Assembly (NCBI GenBank): GCA_003250175.1
Contig: QKHD01000106.1
Span: forward strand, 1 to 10,726
DNA: 10,726 nt
Direction of reading: 5' to 3'
From: Helicobacteraceae bacterium
Lineage (GTDB): Bacteria; Campylobacterota; Campylobacteria; Campylobacterales; SZUA-545
The notes under the pieces are model-generated. The model was given only the letters and a program-made list of their open reading frames with translations. It was not told where the DNA came from and searched no databases. Of the stretch, positions 1-7,676 are shown piece after piece. Positions within the stretch are counted from its first letter, which is position 1, and each line of letters begins with the position of its first letter. The translations under genes and the position numbers were made by a program.

Positions 1-1671
1 CCCATGGGTAATGGCAGCAGCGTCAAAATCACACCGCTGGGCGGTTTGGAGCAGATCGGCGGCAACATCGCCGTGATCGAAACGGAAAACTCCGCACTGA
101 TTATCGACGTGGGCATGAGTTTCCCCGATGAATCCATGCACGGGGTTGATATTCTGGTTCCGGATTTCACCTATATCCGCCAGATCAAACATAAGATCCA
201 GGGCGTTCTGATTACCCACGCCCACGAAGACCACATTGGGGCGGTACCCTACCTCTTTAGAGAATTCCAATTCCCTATCTATGGTACACCGCTTCCCCTG
301 GGTATGATTGGCAGCAAATTTGACGAACACAAACTGACCAAACATAAGAGCCTTTTCCGCTACGTTGAAAAACGCAAGCCCGTTCAAATCGGTGATTTTC
401 AGGTCGAGTGGATGCACGTCACCCACTCTATTATTGACTCATCCGCTCTGGCCATTACCTGTGATGCAGGCACGCTGATCCATACAGGTGACTTCAAGCT
501 GGATAATACACCGATCGACGGTTACCCAACCGACTACGGCCGACTGGCTTATTATGGGGATAGAGGGGTTCTCTGTCTCTTTAGTGACAGTACCAACTCC
601 CACAACCCCGGTTCCACCAAAAGCGAACACATCGTCGGCGGCACCTTTGACAAACTCTACCGTGATGTTAAGGGCCGTGTCATCATGTCCACCTTCAGCT
701 CCAACATTCACCGGGTCTACCAGGCTATTGAATACGGTCTGAAATACGGACGTAAGGTCTGCGTTATCGGGCGCTCCATGGAGAAAAACCTTCAGATTGC
801 CATGGATCTGGAATATGTCAAGATTGACCCCAAACAGTTTATCGAGCCGCACGAAGTGGGCAAATATCCGGATCATGAAGTACTGATCGTTACCACCGGA
901 AGCCAGGGCGAGCCGATGTCGGCTCTCTACCGTATGTCCATCGGTGAGCACCGTCACGTCAAGATGAAACCGAGCGATACTGTGATTCTATCATCCAAAG
1001 CGATTCCGGGTAATGAACCATCCGTCTCAACCTTGATCAACCAACTGGAGCGCACCGGTGCACGGGTAGCCCACTATGAGTTCAGCGAGATTCACGTCTC
1101 CGGACACGCCGGACAGGAGGAGCAGAAATATATGCTGCGCCTCACCAAACCAAAATACTTCCTGCCAATTCACGGGGAGTATCAGCACCGATCCAAGCAC
1201 ATCCGTACCGCCATCGAGTGCGGTGTAGCCGAGCACAACACACTGCTCATCGACGACGGTGACACGGTTGATATCAGCCAGCGTCACATTAAAAAGGTCA
1301 AGACCGTCCGAACCGGCAAAACCTACATCGACAACCAGCAAAACCGCACTATCGACAATAACATCGTCCATGACCGCCAGTCTCTGGCCAACGACGGTAT
1401 TATCATGCTGGTCGTACAGATTTCCGAGCAGGAACACAAACTAATCGGCAAGCCCGTTGTCACCTCCTACGGTCTGGTCAACACCCGTAAAGAGAAAGAG
1501 CTGGCCGATGAGCTGGAAGAGATTCTGGTGAAATTTGTCGAAAACTCCAAACCCCATGAGCTGCAAAATGCCCGTGCCTTGGAGAACAATCTGCGACAGG
1601 TTCTGAAAAAACACATGTTCCGGAAGTTTAAACGCTATCCGATCATTGTCCCCAATATCTTTGTAATGTAG
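1..1671 (+). CDS. rnj: Ribonuclease J, 5' end outside the window
   Basis: This is a metallo-beta-lactamase/beta-CASP ribonuclease that processes and degrades mRNA and rRNA in the cytoplasm. Residues are numbered from the first in-frame ATG, at base 4. The zinc-binding motif HAHEDH is at 72-77, with further ligands His141 and the Asp of TGDFK (161-165). The beta-CASP part carries SDSTN (194-198), STFSSNIHR (229-237), TTGSQGEP (297-304), SGHAG (366-370) and PIHGEY (388-393), followed by the C-terminal RNase J domain. The core is complete. Helicobacter and Campylobacter RNase J proteins carry a long basic N-terminal extension, and codon 1-3 is open in frame. The ATG at base 4 is therefore probably internal, with the true start upstream of the window. 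The frame ends in TAG, six bases before kdsD. The family assignment is certain; the start is not. Confidence 0.95.
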   Translation, partial: PMGNGSSVKITPLGGLEQIGGNIAVIETENSALIIDVGMSFPDESMHGVDILVPDFTYIRQIKHKIQGVLITHAHEDHIGAVPYLFREFQFPIYGTPLPLGMIGSKFDEHKLTKHKSLFRYVEKRKPVQIGDFQVEWMHVTHSIIDSSALAITCDAGTLIHTGDFKLDNTPIDGYPTDYGRLAYYGDRGVLCLFSDSTNSHNPGSTKSEHIVGGTFDKLYRDVKGRVIMSTFSSNIHRVYQAIEYGLKYGRKVCVIGRSMEKNLQIAMDLEYVKIDPKQFIEPHEVGKYPDHEVLIVTTGSQGEPMSALYRMSIGEHRHVKMKPSDTVILSSKAIPGNEPSVSTLINQLERTGARVAHYEFSEIHVSGHAGQEEQKYMLRLTKPKYFLPIHGEYQHRSKHIRTAIECGVAEHNTLLIDDGDTVDISQRHIKKVKTVRTGKTYIDNQQNRTIDNNIVHDRQSLANDGIIMLVVQISEQEHKLIGKPVVTSYGLVNTRKEKELADELEEILVKFVENSKPHELQNARALENNLRQVLKKHMFRKFKRYPIIVPNIFVM

Positions 1672-1677
1672 GTCGAA

Positions 1678-2637
1678 ATGGACTACCGCACGATTGCCCA
1701 GGAGGTCCTCCGGACCGAATCGGCCGAACTGCTCCAAGCTGCTGACCGCATCAATGAGAGCTGGAATACCATCATCTCTCTGATCGCCCAGGCCAGCGGC
1801 AAACTGGTTGTCATGGGCGTGGGGAAATCCGGACTGGTCGGCGGAAAAATGGCCGCCACCTTTGCCAGTACCGGAACACCCAGCTTTTTTATCCACCCCA
1901 CCGAAGCGATGCACGGCGACTTGGGCATGATCTCGAAGGGGGACATTGTCCTGGCCATCAGCAACTCCGGAGAGTCCGAAGAACTGACGGCCATTCTGCC
2001 CCACATCAAACGATTCGGCATCACCATCATCGGCATGACCGGGAAAAAAAACTCCACCCTGGGTAAAGCTAGTGACCAATGGATCAATATCGGGATCACC
2101 AAAGAGGCGTGCCCCTTGGGGATCGCCCCCACCAGCTCCACCACACTGACCATGGCCCTGGGGGATGCGCTGGCAGTCAGCCTTATGCGTCATCGCGGGT
2201 TTAAAAAAGAGGATTTTGCCTCCTTCCACCCCGGTGGAAGTCTAGGGAAACGTCTTTTTGTCAAGGCAATGGATCTTGCTCGGACAGAAAATCTGCCCAC
2301 CGCGCCAAAAGATGCTACTATTAAATCCTGCATCGGCACGATGACCGACGGTAAAGTCGGTACGGTGCTCCTCATGGATGGCAACAAGGTGACGGCACTG
2401 CTTAGTGACGGCGACTTGCGCCGGGCACTCATGGACGAGGGCTTTTCGCTGGAAAAACCTGCCATGGAATACGCCACGATCAATCCAAAAACGGTTGTCG
2501 GCGATGACCTTTTGGCCAGTGAAGCGTTGGAGCTTATTGAAGCCAATAAAATCCAGCTGCTGATCCTGACCGATAAGACGGGAAGCCTTGCGGGGATTCT
2601 CCACATACATACACTCGTGGAAGCGGGGATCGCATGA
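1678..2637 (+). CDS. kdsD: D-arabinose-5-phosphate isomerase (KdsD/KpsF/GutQ family)
   Basis: It interconverts ribulose 5-phosphate and arabinose 5-phosphate, the entry step to Kdo for the lipopolysaccharide inner core. The 319 residues match the usual length. A SIS sugar-isomerase domain covers about 38-170, with GVGKSG (47-52), the HPTEAMHGDLG segment (73-83), SNSGESEE (95-102) and ACPLGIAPTSSTT (144-156). Two CBS motifs follow from about 200 to the end. By alignment from memory with E. coli KdsD, the four proposed catalytic residues are all present: Lys50, Glu102, Glu143 and His184. The ATG lies six bases after the RNase J stop with only a weak ribosome site overlapping that stop, which suggests coupling. 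The order rnj-kdsD also occurs in H. pylori. A capsule-specific KpsF role is possible but no capsule genes are nearby, so the housekeeping role is preferred. Confidence 0.94.
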   Translation: MDYRTIAQEVLRTESAELLQAADRINESWNTIISLIAQASGKLVVMGVGKSGLVGGKMAATFASTGTPSFFIHPTEAMHGDLGMISKGDIVLAISNSGESEELTAILPHIKRFGITIIGMTGKKNSTLGKASDQWINIGITKEACPLGIAPTSSTTLTMALGDALAVSLMRHRGFKKEDFASFHPGGSLGKRLFVKAMDLARTENLPTAPKDATIKSCIGTMTDGKVGTVLLMDGNKVTALLSDGDLRRALMDEGFSLEKPAMEYATINPKTVVGDDLLASEALELIEANKIQLLILTDKTGSLAGILHIHTLVEAGIA

Positions 2638-3467
2638 GCGACAAAAAAAAGAAACCGGCCGGAAAACCGCTGCCCGCTCAACGCCTGAACAAGGCGGTAG
2701 CGGAACGAACCAAACTCTCCCGCCGTGAAGCGGATCAGGCGATTCAAGACGGCAAGGTCAAGGTTGGCCACCATGTGGAGACCAATCCGGCCCGCCAGGT
2801 AACGGCTGATGACAAGCTCTTCTACAACGGACGCTTTCTTAAAGAGCCATCCAAAGAGTTTACCGTTATCGCCTACTGCAAACCCAAGGGTGAGCTGGTC
2901 ACCAAAAAAGACCCCCAGGGCCGCAAGACCATCTACGACTCCCTGCCGCACAAGTACAGCCACTTCGTCCCCATCGGCCGACTGGACTATGCCAGCGAAG
3001 GCTTGCTGCTCCTAACGGACGCCGCTCGTGTAGCGGATGCTTTAATGAAAAGTTCGCTTCCCAGAGTATATAATATAAAAATCGACGGTCCTGTCACCGA
3101 TGCGATGATCATGGCCATGAAAGAGGGCCACTTTGCCGAGGACGCGACACCGGGCGCCCACGCAAAGACCACGATCACCACCATGGAGTTTTCACCCTTT
3201 GAGGATTTCAAAATCCTTAAAAACGGTCCGAAATACTCCAAGCTGCGTGTCACCATCAGTGAGGGGAAAAACCGTGAGCTGCGCCGCTTTTTCGGCTCCT
3301 TTGAGCGCAAGGTACTTGACCTTAAACGGGTCGGCTACGGCTGGGTAGAGCTCAATGCTCTTCCGGAGGGCAAAGTGCGGTTCCTTGATAAAAAAGAGTA
3401 CGACAAACTGCACGCGTTTTTAAAAAAATCCAAAAAGGACGAATCGAATGCTGAAGCTGACTTATAA
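2634..3467 (+). CDS. rluB: rRNA pseudouridine synthase, RsuA/RluB family
   Basis: The product converts a specific uridine in ribosomal RNA to pseudouridine. A lysine-rich start is followed by an S4 RNA-binding domain at about 14-65 (QRLNKAVAERTKLSRREAD) and the catalytic domain from about 74. The catalytic aspartate is Asp118 in the family motif GRLDYASEGLLLLT (115-128). Other family elements are RVYNIKIDG (144-152) and EGKNRELRRFF (210-220). A charged tail ends the 277 residues. The ATG overlaps the kdsD stop as ATGA, with GGGGA four bases upstream, so translation is probably coupled. The members RsuA, RluB, RluE and RluF are hard to separate by motif alone. The full S4 domain and the length favour RluB over RluE, but the exact target base (for example U2605 in 23S rRNA) is inferred. 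Confidence 0.88.
   Translation: MSDKKKKPAGKPLPAQRLNKAVAERTKLSRREADQAIQDGKVKVGHHVETNPARQVTADDKLFYNGRFLKEPSKEFTVIAYCKPKGELVTKKDPQGRKTIYDSLPHKYSHFVPIGRLDYASEGLLLLTDAARVADALMKSSLPRVYNIKIDGPVTDAMIMAMKEGHFAEDATPGAHAKTTITTMEFSPFEDFKILKNGPKYSKLRVTISEGKNRELRRFFGSFERKVLDLKRVGYGWVELNALPEGKVRFLDKKEYDKLHAFLKKSKKDESNAEADL
3435..3439 (+). promoter_or_regulatory. Ribosome binding site of yjbQ
   Basis: AAGGA lies eight bases before the ATG at 3448, inside the upstream coding region. It supports the first ATG over the in-frame Met14 as the start. Confidence 0.6.
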
Positions 3468-3840
3468 TACCAAACACAAGACCCAGATGATTGATATCAC
3501 CAAAGATGTCAAGGAAGCGGTCATTAAATCGGGCGTGAAGGACGGGGCCGTTTTGGTCTTTGTCCCACACTCCACCTGCAGTGTCTTTGTCAGCGAACAC
3601 ATCGACCCCAACCTGACCAGAGACCTTCTTGCCAAGATGCACGACCTGGTTCCAAGCACCGGCAAATACTACCACGTAGGCGACAATGCCGACGCCCACA
3701 TCAAAGCAGCCATCATGGGTGCCAACACCACGCTGCCCATTGAAAATGCAAGCATTATCATGGGTGAATGGCAAGGTGTCTTCCTGACCGACTTCGACGG
3801 TCCCAGAGAACGGGATGTCTACATCAAAGTCCTGGGCTAA
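3448..3840 (+). CDS. yjbQ: YjbQ-family protein (UPF0047)
   Basis: This is a small, probably cytoplasmic protein of 130 residues, the usual length for the family. Conserved blocks are PHSTCSVFVSEH (40-51), corresponding to the HTTA...NE block, then HVGDNADAHIKAAIMG (76-91) and MGEWQGVFLTDFDGPR (105-120). His41, Glu50, Asp82, His84 and the WQG pair are family hallmarks. E. coli YjbQ has been reported to have weak thiamine phosphate synthase activity, but the physiological role of the family is unsettled, so no function is asserted. The start at 3448 is chosen because YNTKHKTQMIDIT aligns with the usual family N terminus and AAGGA sits eight bases upstream. It overlaps the end of the pseudouridine synthase gene by 20 bases. 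The stop directly abuts the rarA ATG. Confidence 0.88.
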   Translation: MLKLTYNTKHKTQMIDITKDVKEAVIKSGVKDGAVLVFVPHSTCSVFVSEHIDPNLTRDLLAKMHDLVPSTGKYYHVGDNADAHIKAAIMGANTTLPIENASIIMGEWQGVFLTDFDGPRERDVYIKVLG

Positions 3841-5058
3841 ATGACCCCGCTGGCCAACGCCGCTCGCCCCAAAAGTCTGGGCGAGTTTACCGGCCAGCCT
3901 CATCTTGTCGGCGAAGGGGCTCCCTTTCGCACACTTCTGGAGCAAAAAAAACTCCCCCACTCCTTTTTTTTCGGCCCCGCCGGAACAGGAAAGACAACCC
4001 TCGCACGACTCGCCGCCAAAGAGATGGGCAGCAGCTTTTTTGAGTTCAACGCCACCACACTAAAAATCGATGACCTGCGCAAAGTCCTTACAAACCACCA
4101 GGGTGCTCTGGTCAAGCCCCTCATCTTTATCGACGAAGTCCACCGTTTGGCAAAAAACCAGCAGGAGGTCATTCTGCCCTTTATGGAGCGGGGCGATGCC
4201 CACTTTATCGGCGCCTCAACGGAAAACCCCTTTTTTACCCTGACTTCGGCGATTCGCTCCCGGGGAATGCTCTTTGAGTTCAAGCCACTGACCGAAGCCG
4301 ACCTTGAAAAACTGGCCCATCGTCAGGTTTCACGACTCTCCCTTGAAATCGATCCGGAGGCGATGAACTATCTGGTCGTCTCCAGCGGGGGAGATGCCAG
4401 AGCCATGCTTAACCTTTTGGAGTGTGCCGCCAACCTCAATACAACCATTACCCTGCAAAATCTCAAAGCCCTTCGCCCCACATCCCTCAACGACGGAGCC
4501 AGCAGCAGCGAAACCCATTACAATCTGGCTTCCGCCATGATCAAGAGTATCCGCGGCAGCGATGTGGATGCCGCCATCTACTATCTCGCACGTCTTATTG
4601 AAGGGGGCGAAGACCCCCGTTTTATTGCCAGACGCCTGCTGATTTTAGCCAGTGAAGATGTGGGCAACGCCAACCCCACGGCCCTCACCATGGCTGCCAA
4701 CACCTATTATGCCGTCAGCCAGATCGGTTATCCGGAGAGCCGTATTATCCTCTCCCAGCTTGCCATCTATCTGGCGGCCAGTCCCAAATCCAATACGGCC
4801 CTGGAAGCGATCGATGATGCCCTGGGTGCTATCCGCAAAGGTGAAATCCTGGATGTCCCCGACCACCTCAAAGATGCCCACTTCGGCGGCGCCAAGGATC
4901 TGGGCAGGGGGATCGGCTACCGCTACCCCCACGCCTATGGGGGCTGGGTTGAACAGCAGTATCTGGAAAAACCCCTGCATTTTGTCCATTTCAAGCCGAT
5001 CGGCTATGAAAAAAAACTGGCAGAGTGGGTGGAGTTGATTAAAGGGGAGAAGAAGTGA
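3841..5058 (+). CDS. rarA: Replication-associated recombination protein A (RarA/MgsA), AAA+ ATPase
   Basis: A DNA-dependent AAA+ ATPase related to clamp loaders and to eukaryotic WRNIP1; it acts at stalled replication forks and DNA ends. Visible parts are the N-terminal ARPKSLGEFTGQ segment (8-19), Walker A GPAGTGKTT (45-53), Walker B LIFIDEVHR (94-102), sensor 1 GASTENP (124-130), arginine finger region SAIRSR (136-141) and sensor 2 GGDAR (183-187). The C-terminal tetramerisation domain carries SEDVGNANP and the AASPKSN segment. At 405 residues it is slightly shorter than E. coli RarA but complete. The ATG directly follows the yjbQ stop with no intervening base and no clear ribosome site, so it is probably translated by reinitiation. 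Two 8-base homopolymers (3944-3951 and 3964-3971) sit just before the Walker A codons, but the frame is intact. Confidence 0.95.
   Translation: MTPLANAARPKSLGEFTGQPHLVGEGAPFRTLLEQKKLPHSFFFGPAGTGKTTLARLAAKEMGSSFFEFNATTLKIDDLRKVLTNHQGALVKPLIFIDEVHRLAKNQQEVILPFMERGDAHFIGASTENPFFTLTSAIRSRGMLFEFKPLTEADLEKLAHRQVSRLSLEIDPEAMNYLVVSSGGDARAMLNLLECAANLNTTITLQNLKALRPTSLNDGASSSETHYNLASAMIKSIRGSDVDAAIYYLARLIEGGEDPRFIARRLLILASEDVGNANPTALTMAANTYYAVSQIGYPESRIILSQLAIYLAASPKSNTALEAIDDALGAIRKGEILDVPDHLKDAHFGGAKDLGRGIGYRYPHAYGGWVEQQYLEKPLHFVHFKPIGYEKKLAEWVELIKGEKK
5044..5049 (+). promoter_or_regulatory. Ribosome binding site for the GTG-started glycosyltransferase
   Basis: GGGGAG ends five bases before GTG at 5055. 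It supports use of the GTG, which overlaps the rarA stop as GTGA. Confidence 0.55.
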
Positions 5059-6173
5059 CCATCGTCTTTCTCAGTCACTTTGACGGCAACCTCTACCTCT
5101 TTCGTCTGCCTATCATGAAAGCTCTGGCATCAAAGGGGTGGCGGGTCATCGCCCTGGCTCCGGAGGGTGACTACAGCCACCGCTTTACGAAAGAGGGGAT
5201 CGAATACATTGCTTATAACATCGAGCGCGCCAGCCTTAATCCCCTGAGTGCCCTGCGAACCATCCGGAGCATTTCCAGAGTACTCCGGAGCATCCGTCCG
5301 GACATTTTGCACACCTTCACGGTTAAGCCCAATATATTTGGCCTCATTGCGGGCACGCTGGCAGGGGTTAACGTGCGAATCGCCAGCGTAACGGGTCTTG
5401 GGTCATTTTTTATCGAAACGGGCTTAAAAGCGGCACTGGTGCGTTTTATGATCACCTCGTTCTATCGACTGCTTTTTCCCTTTGCAACGGCCGTCATTTT
5501 TCAAAACAGCGACGACAAGGAACTCTTCATTAAAAAAAGGCTGGTTACCACAAAAAAGTGCCGTCTTATCAAAGGCTCCGGAATCGATACAGATTTATGG
5601 AAACGCCAGCGCCCCCTTCCGGAGCGTCCGGAGGTGATCCTCTTTATCGGCCGACTGCTCATACACAAAGGCATCCGTGAATATATCCGGGCAGCCGAGC
5701 ATCTTAAAATCCTCTACCCGAACTTACGGTTTTTGGTAGCCGGAGATTATGACCGGGGAAACCCCTACAATCTCCCGGAAGAGGAGATGATCCGAGCCGT
5801 TGAAAAGGGGTGGGTCGAACCCCTGGGATGGCGGGAAGATATCCGTGAACTCCTTGATGGGGCTGATCTGTTTATTCTGCCTTCCTACCGCGAAGGGCTG
5901 CCGCGCACGGCCCTGGAGGCCGCCAGCATGGGGCTTCCGGTTATTACAACCGACACGGTCGGGTGTAAGGAGGCGGTCGATGAAGGAGAAACGGGGTTTT
6001 TAGTGGAACTCGGTGGGGCTGACGGAATTATCGAAGCCGTGGTGTTGCTGCTTGAACATCCGGAGCGCTACCACGCCATGGCCGAAGCCTCCAGACGCAA
6101 GGCAGTGGCGGAGTTTGATGTACGGGCGATCGTCGCCCAGCATCTTGAACTCTACAACCGCTGCTTAGAATAG
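5055..6173 (+). CDS. GT4-family glycosyltransferase, PglA-like
   Basis: A GT-B fold, retaining glycosyltransferase of 372 residues. The N-terminal acceptor domain begins with IVFLSHFDGNLYLFRLPI and carries ERASLNP (57-63) and the GLGSFFIETGLKAALVRF segment (114-131). The C-terminal nucleotide-sugar domain has IGRLLIHKG (198-206), with Arg200 and Lys205 as likely phosphate contacts, and the E-x7-E motif formed by Glu280 and Glu288. From memory the N-terminal half strongly resembles Campylobacter jejuni PglA, which adds GalNAc to undecaprenyl-linked bacillosamine in N-glycan assembly. The donor and acceptor here are inference. No membrane-spanning segment is evident, so it would act at the cytoplasmic face of the inner membrane. 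Translation starts at GTG within GTGA, overlapping the rarA stop. No other glycan genes are in the window, so a role in O-antigen or lipooligosaccharide is equally possible. Confidence 0.85.
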   Translation: MTIVFLSHFDGNLYLFRLPIMKALASKGWRVIALAPEGDYSHRFTKEGIEYIAYNIERASLNPLSALRTIRSISRVLRSIRPDILHTFTVKPNIFGLIAGTLAGVNVRIASVTGLGSFFIETGLKAALVRFMITSFYRLLFPFATAVIFQNSDDKELFIKKRLVTTKKCRLIKGSGIDTDLWKRQRPLPERPEVILFIGRLLIHKGIREYIRAAEHLKILYPNLRFLVAGDYDRGNPYNLPEEEMIRAVEKGWVEPLGWREDIRELLDGADLFILPSYREGLPRTALEAASMGLPVITTDTVGCKEAVDEGETGFLVELGGADGIIEAVVLLLEHPERYHAMAEASRRKAVAEFDVRAIVAQHLELYNRCLE

Positions 6174-7658
6174 CTCCAGATCTTCTCCGTCGTCGGCTTC
6201 GTCCGCGTTGTTATTAAGGACCATTTCCAACTGTAAAATAGCACTAAACAGGGAGCTGTCCAGATAGTGGATATCCTTGGCATCCTGGGTAACAAAAATC
6301 GTCTTTCGCCAGTTGATCAGGTCCAGCATGATATTGGAAAGGTAGAGATCGATCTTTCGGATCAGCGTCTCATCGCTGCACTGGTGATCGATCTTGGAGA
6401 GAAGCGTTGAGAGCGAGGTGACCGCATAGGCCAGATCCTCAAACTCGAACAACAGGCTAATAGTCGAGGCATAACGACCGAGGCGCTCCGCAATGCGGTG
6501 CAGATTGGCCACCTTTTTATGCTCTTCAAAATCAAGCAGTTCGTCGTTGATCTCGTTTTCCAGTTCAGCCAGCTCCTGAATCTCTTCGAGAACGTAGCTA
6601 TCAATCTCTTTGGTATAAACACTGGACGCCACCTCTTTGCCCTGGTGGGAGCGGCTGAGCACTCTGGTTTCCGTTTCATCCAAGGAACGTTTGGGGGTCG
6701 TCGGCTTGGCCTCTGTGGCCTTGACAGAAGCCTTGGGTTCGGCCTTGGCCGATGCCATGGCCTGGGCACTCAGACGTCGCACCCCTTTGATATAGTCTTC
6801 CAGACGGTCGCTGTAGTGTTTGATCTTCAGTTTTTGGTATTCACTCACGGTAATGTCATTGAAGGTGTAGACCTTGATAAGATGCTGATCCAGCCAGAGC
6901 CCTTCGTGCTCCAGCACACGGAAAATCTGTCGACCGCCACCCTTTTTGGCAATGGAGACACGATTTTGTCCGGAAGACGGATCAATTTCAGCCAGTGAAG
7001 CAATAAAACCGGGGCGTTTTTCAAAAAGCGCTTCCACGTTGGCTTTGGCGCCAACCAGATCGCTCCGCTCTTTTCCAAAAAGCTCCAGCATGCGGTTATT
7101 GGCAAAAACCACGGTTTTATCGTCGTAGGCGATTACCGGGTTCGGACTCGCCTCCATAAAGCTGGTCAGCGTCTGAATCAGCTCCCGATCCTTCGCACCG
7201 ATTTTGGCCACCTCTTCCTCAACCCGCTTTTCAAGATGGGCGGTGAATTCTTCTAGCTGGCGCTTTTGCACCGTCAGGCGTACACTGTTGTCCACGGCCT
7301 TCATCAGCATGTCCATGTCGATCGGTTTGATCAGGTAACCGTCGACCTTGTGGTTGATCGCCTTTTCAAAAAATGAGTGATCGTTATGGGCGGAGAGAAT
7401 GATGATCTTCTGTTCGATATCCTCTTTTCGGATCGTGTCGATCATCTCCAAACCGTCCATTTCCGGCATGTTGATATCGGTAATGATGAGGTCCGGACGC
7501 TGTTCGCGGTAGATGGTCAGCCCCTCTTTGCCGTTCGCGGCGATATAGACCGCCTTAAAGAGGCGCTTGAGCATCCGCTCAACCAGCTCCCTGACGTGAT
7601 CGACGTCATCGATAAACAGTACCGTACACTCTTTCGCATAATCCTGGGTTGTTTTCAT
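6165..7658 (-). CDS. Response regulator: receiver, coiled coil, PAS and uncharacterised C-terminal helical domain
   Basis: A soluble protein of 497 residues. The receiver (about 11-125) is intact: acidic pair Asp17/Asp18, phosphoacceptor Asp61 in TDINMPEMDG, Ser89 and Lys111 in LIKPID. A charged helix (about 130-165) leads to a PAS domain (about 165-275). A low-complexity Ala/Lys/Pro linker follows (about 298-330), then a helical domain (about 350-482) and an acidic tail ending EDLELF. That last domain matches the end of the adjacent upstream gene. It has no HTH, GGDEF, EAL or HD-GYP motif, so the output is unknown. The start has GGAG six bases upstream (7665-7668) and lies 18 bases after the preceding stop, so it is the last gene of the minus-strand set. 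Its end overlaps the converging glycosyltransferase by nine bases. Confidence 0.88.
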   Translation of the reverse strand: MKTTQDYAKECTVLFIDDVDHVRELVERMLKRLFKAVYIAANGKEGLTIYREQRPDLIITDINMPEMDGLEMIDTIRKEDIEQKIIILSAHNDHSFFEKAINHKVDGYLIKPIDMDMLMKAVDNSVRLTVQKRQLEEFTAHLEKRVEEEVAKIGAKDRELIQTLTSFMEASPNPVIAYDDKTVVFANNRMLELFGKERSDLVGAKANVEALFEKRPGFIASLAEIDPSSGQNRVSIAKKGGGRQIFRVLEHEGLWLDQHLIKVYTFNDITVSEYQKLKIKHYSDRLEDYIKGVRRLSAQAMASAKAEPKASVKATEAKPTTPKRSLDETETRVLSRSHQGKEVASSVYTKEIDSYVLEEIQELAELENEINDELLDFEEHKKVANLHRIAERLGRYASTISLLFEFEDLAYAVTSLSTLLSKIDHQCSDETLIRKIDLYLSNIMLDLINWRKTIFVTQDAKDIHYLDSSLFSAILQLEMVLNNNADEADDGEDLELF

Positions 7659-7664
7659 TTCTCT

Positions 7665-7668
7665 CTCC
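7665..7668 (-). promoter_or_regulatory. Ribosome binding site of the receiver-PAS gene
   Basis: GGAG within GGAGAGAG on the minus strand, six bases before the ATG at 7658, inside the 18-base gap after the preceding gene. Confidence 0.6.
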
Positions 7669-7676
7669 GGCAGCGT

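Noticed and set aside
439..957. Minus-strand open frame of 172 codons within rnj
   Set aside because: It covers conserved RNase J motifs on the other strand and its translation has no recognisable feature.
1441..2229. Long open frame on the minus strand opposite rnj and kdsD (262 codons)
   Set aside because: It lies wholly antisense to two genes with clear catalytic motifs, shows no recognisable motif, and is the kind of frame left open by codon bias in the real genes.
2190..2963. Long open frame on the minus strand opposite kdsD and rluB (257 codons)
   Set aside because: Antisense to the confirmed CBS and S4 domain codons. It has no family motif, and its composition is that of a shadow frame.
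6174..6240. Candidate bidirectional terminator at the convergent junction
   Set aside because: I found no stable inverted repeat followed by a T run on either strand. The sequence is fully explained as coding for the acidic tail of the receiver-PAS protein.
6675..6770. Ala/Lys/Pro-rich segment of the receiver-PAS gene as a tandem repeat
   Set aside because: The residues are of biased composition but show no regular repeat unit in protein or DNA; it is a flexible linker.
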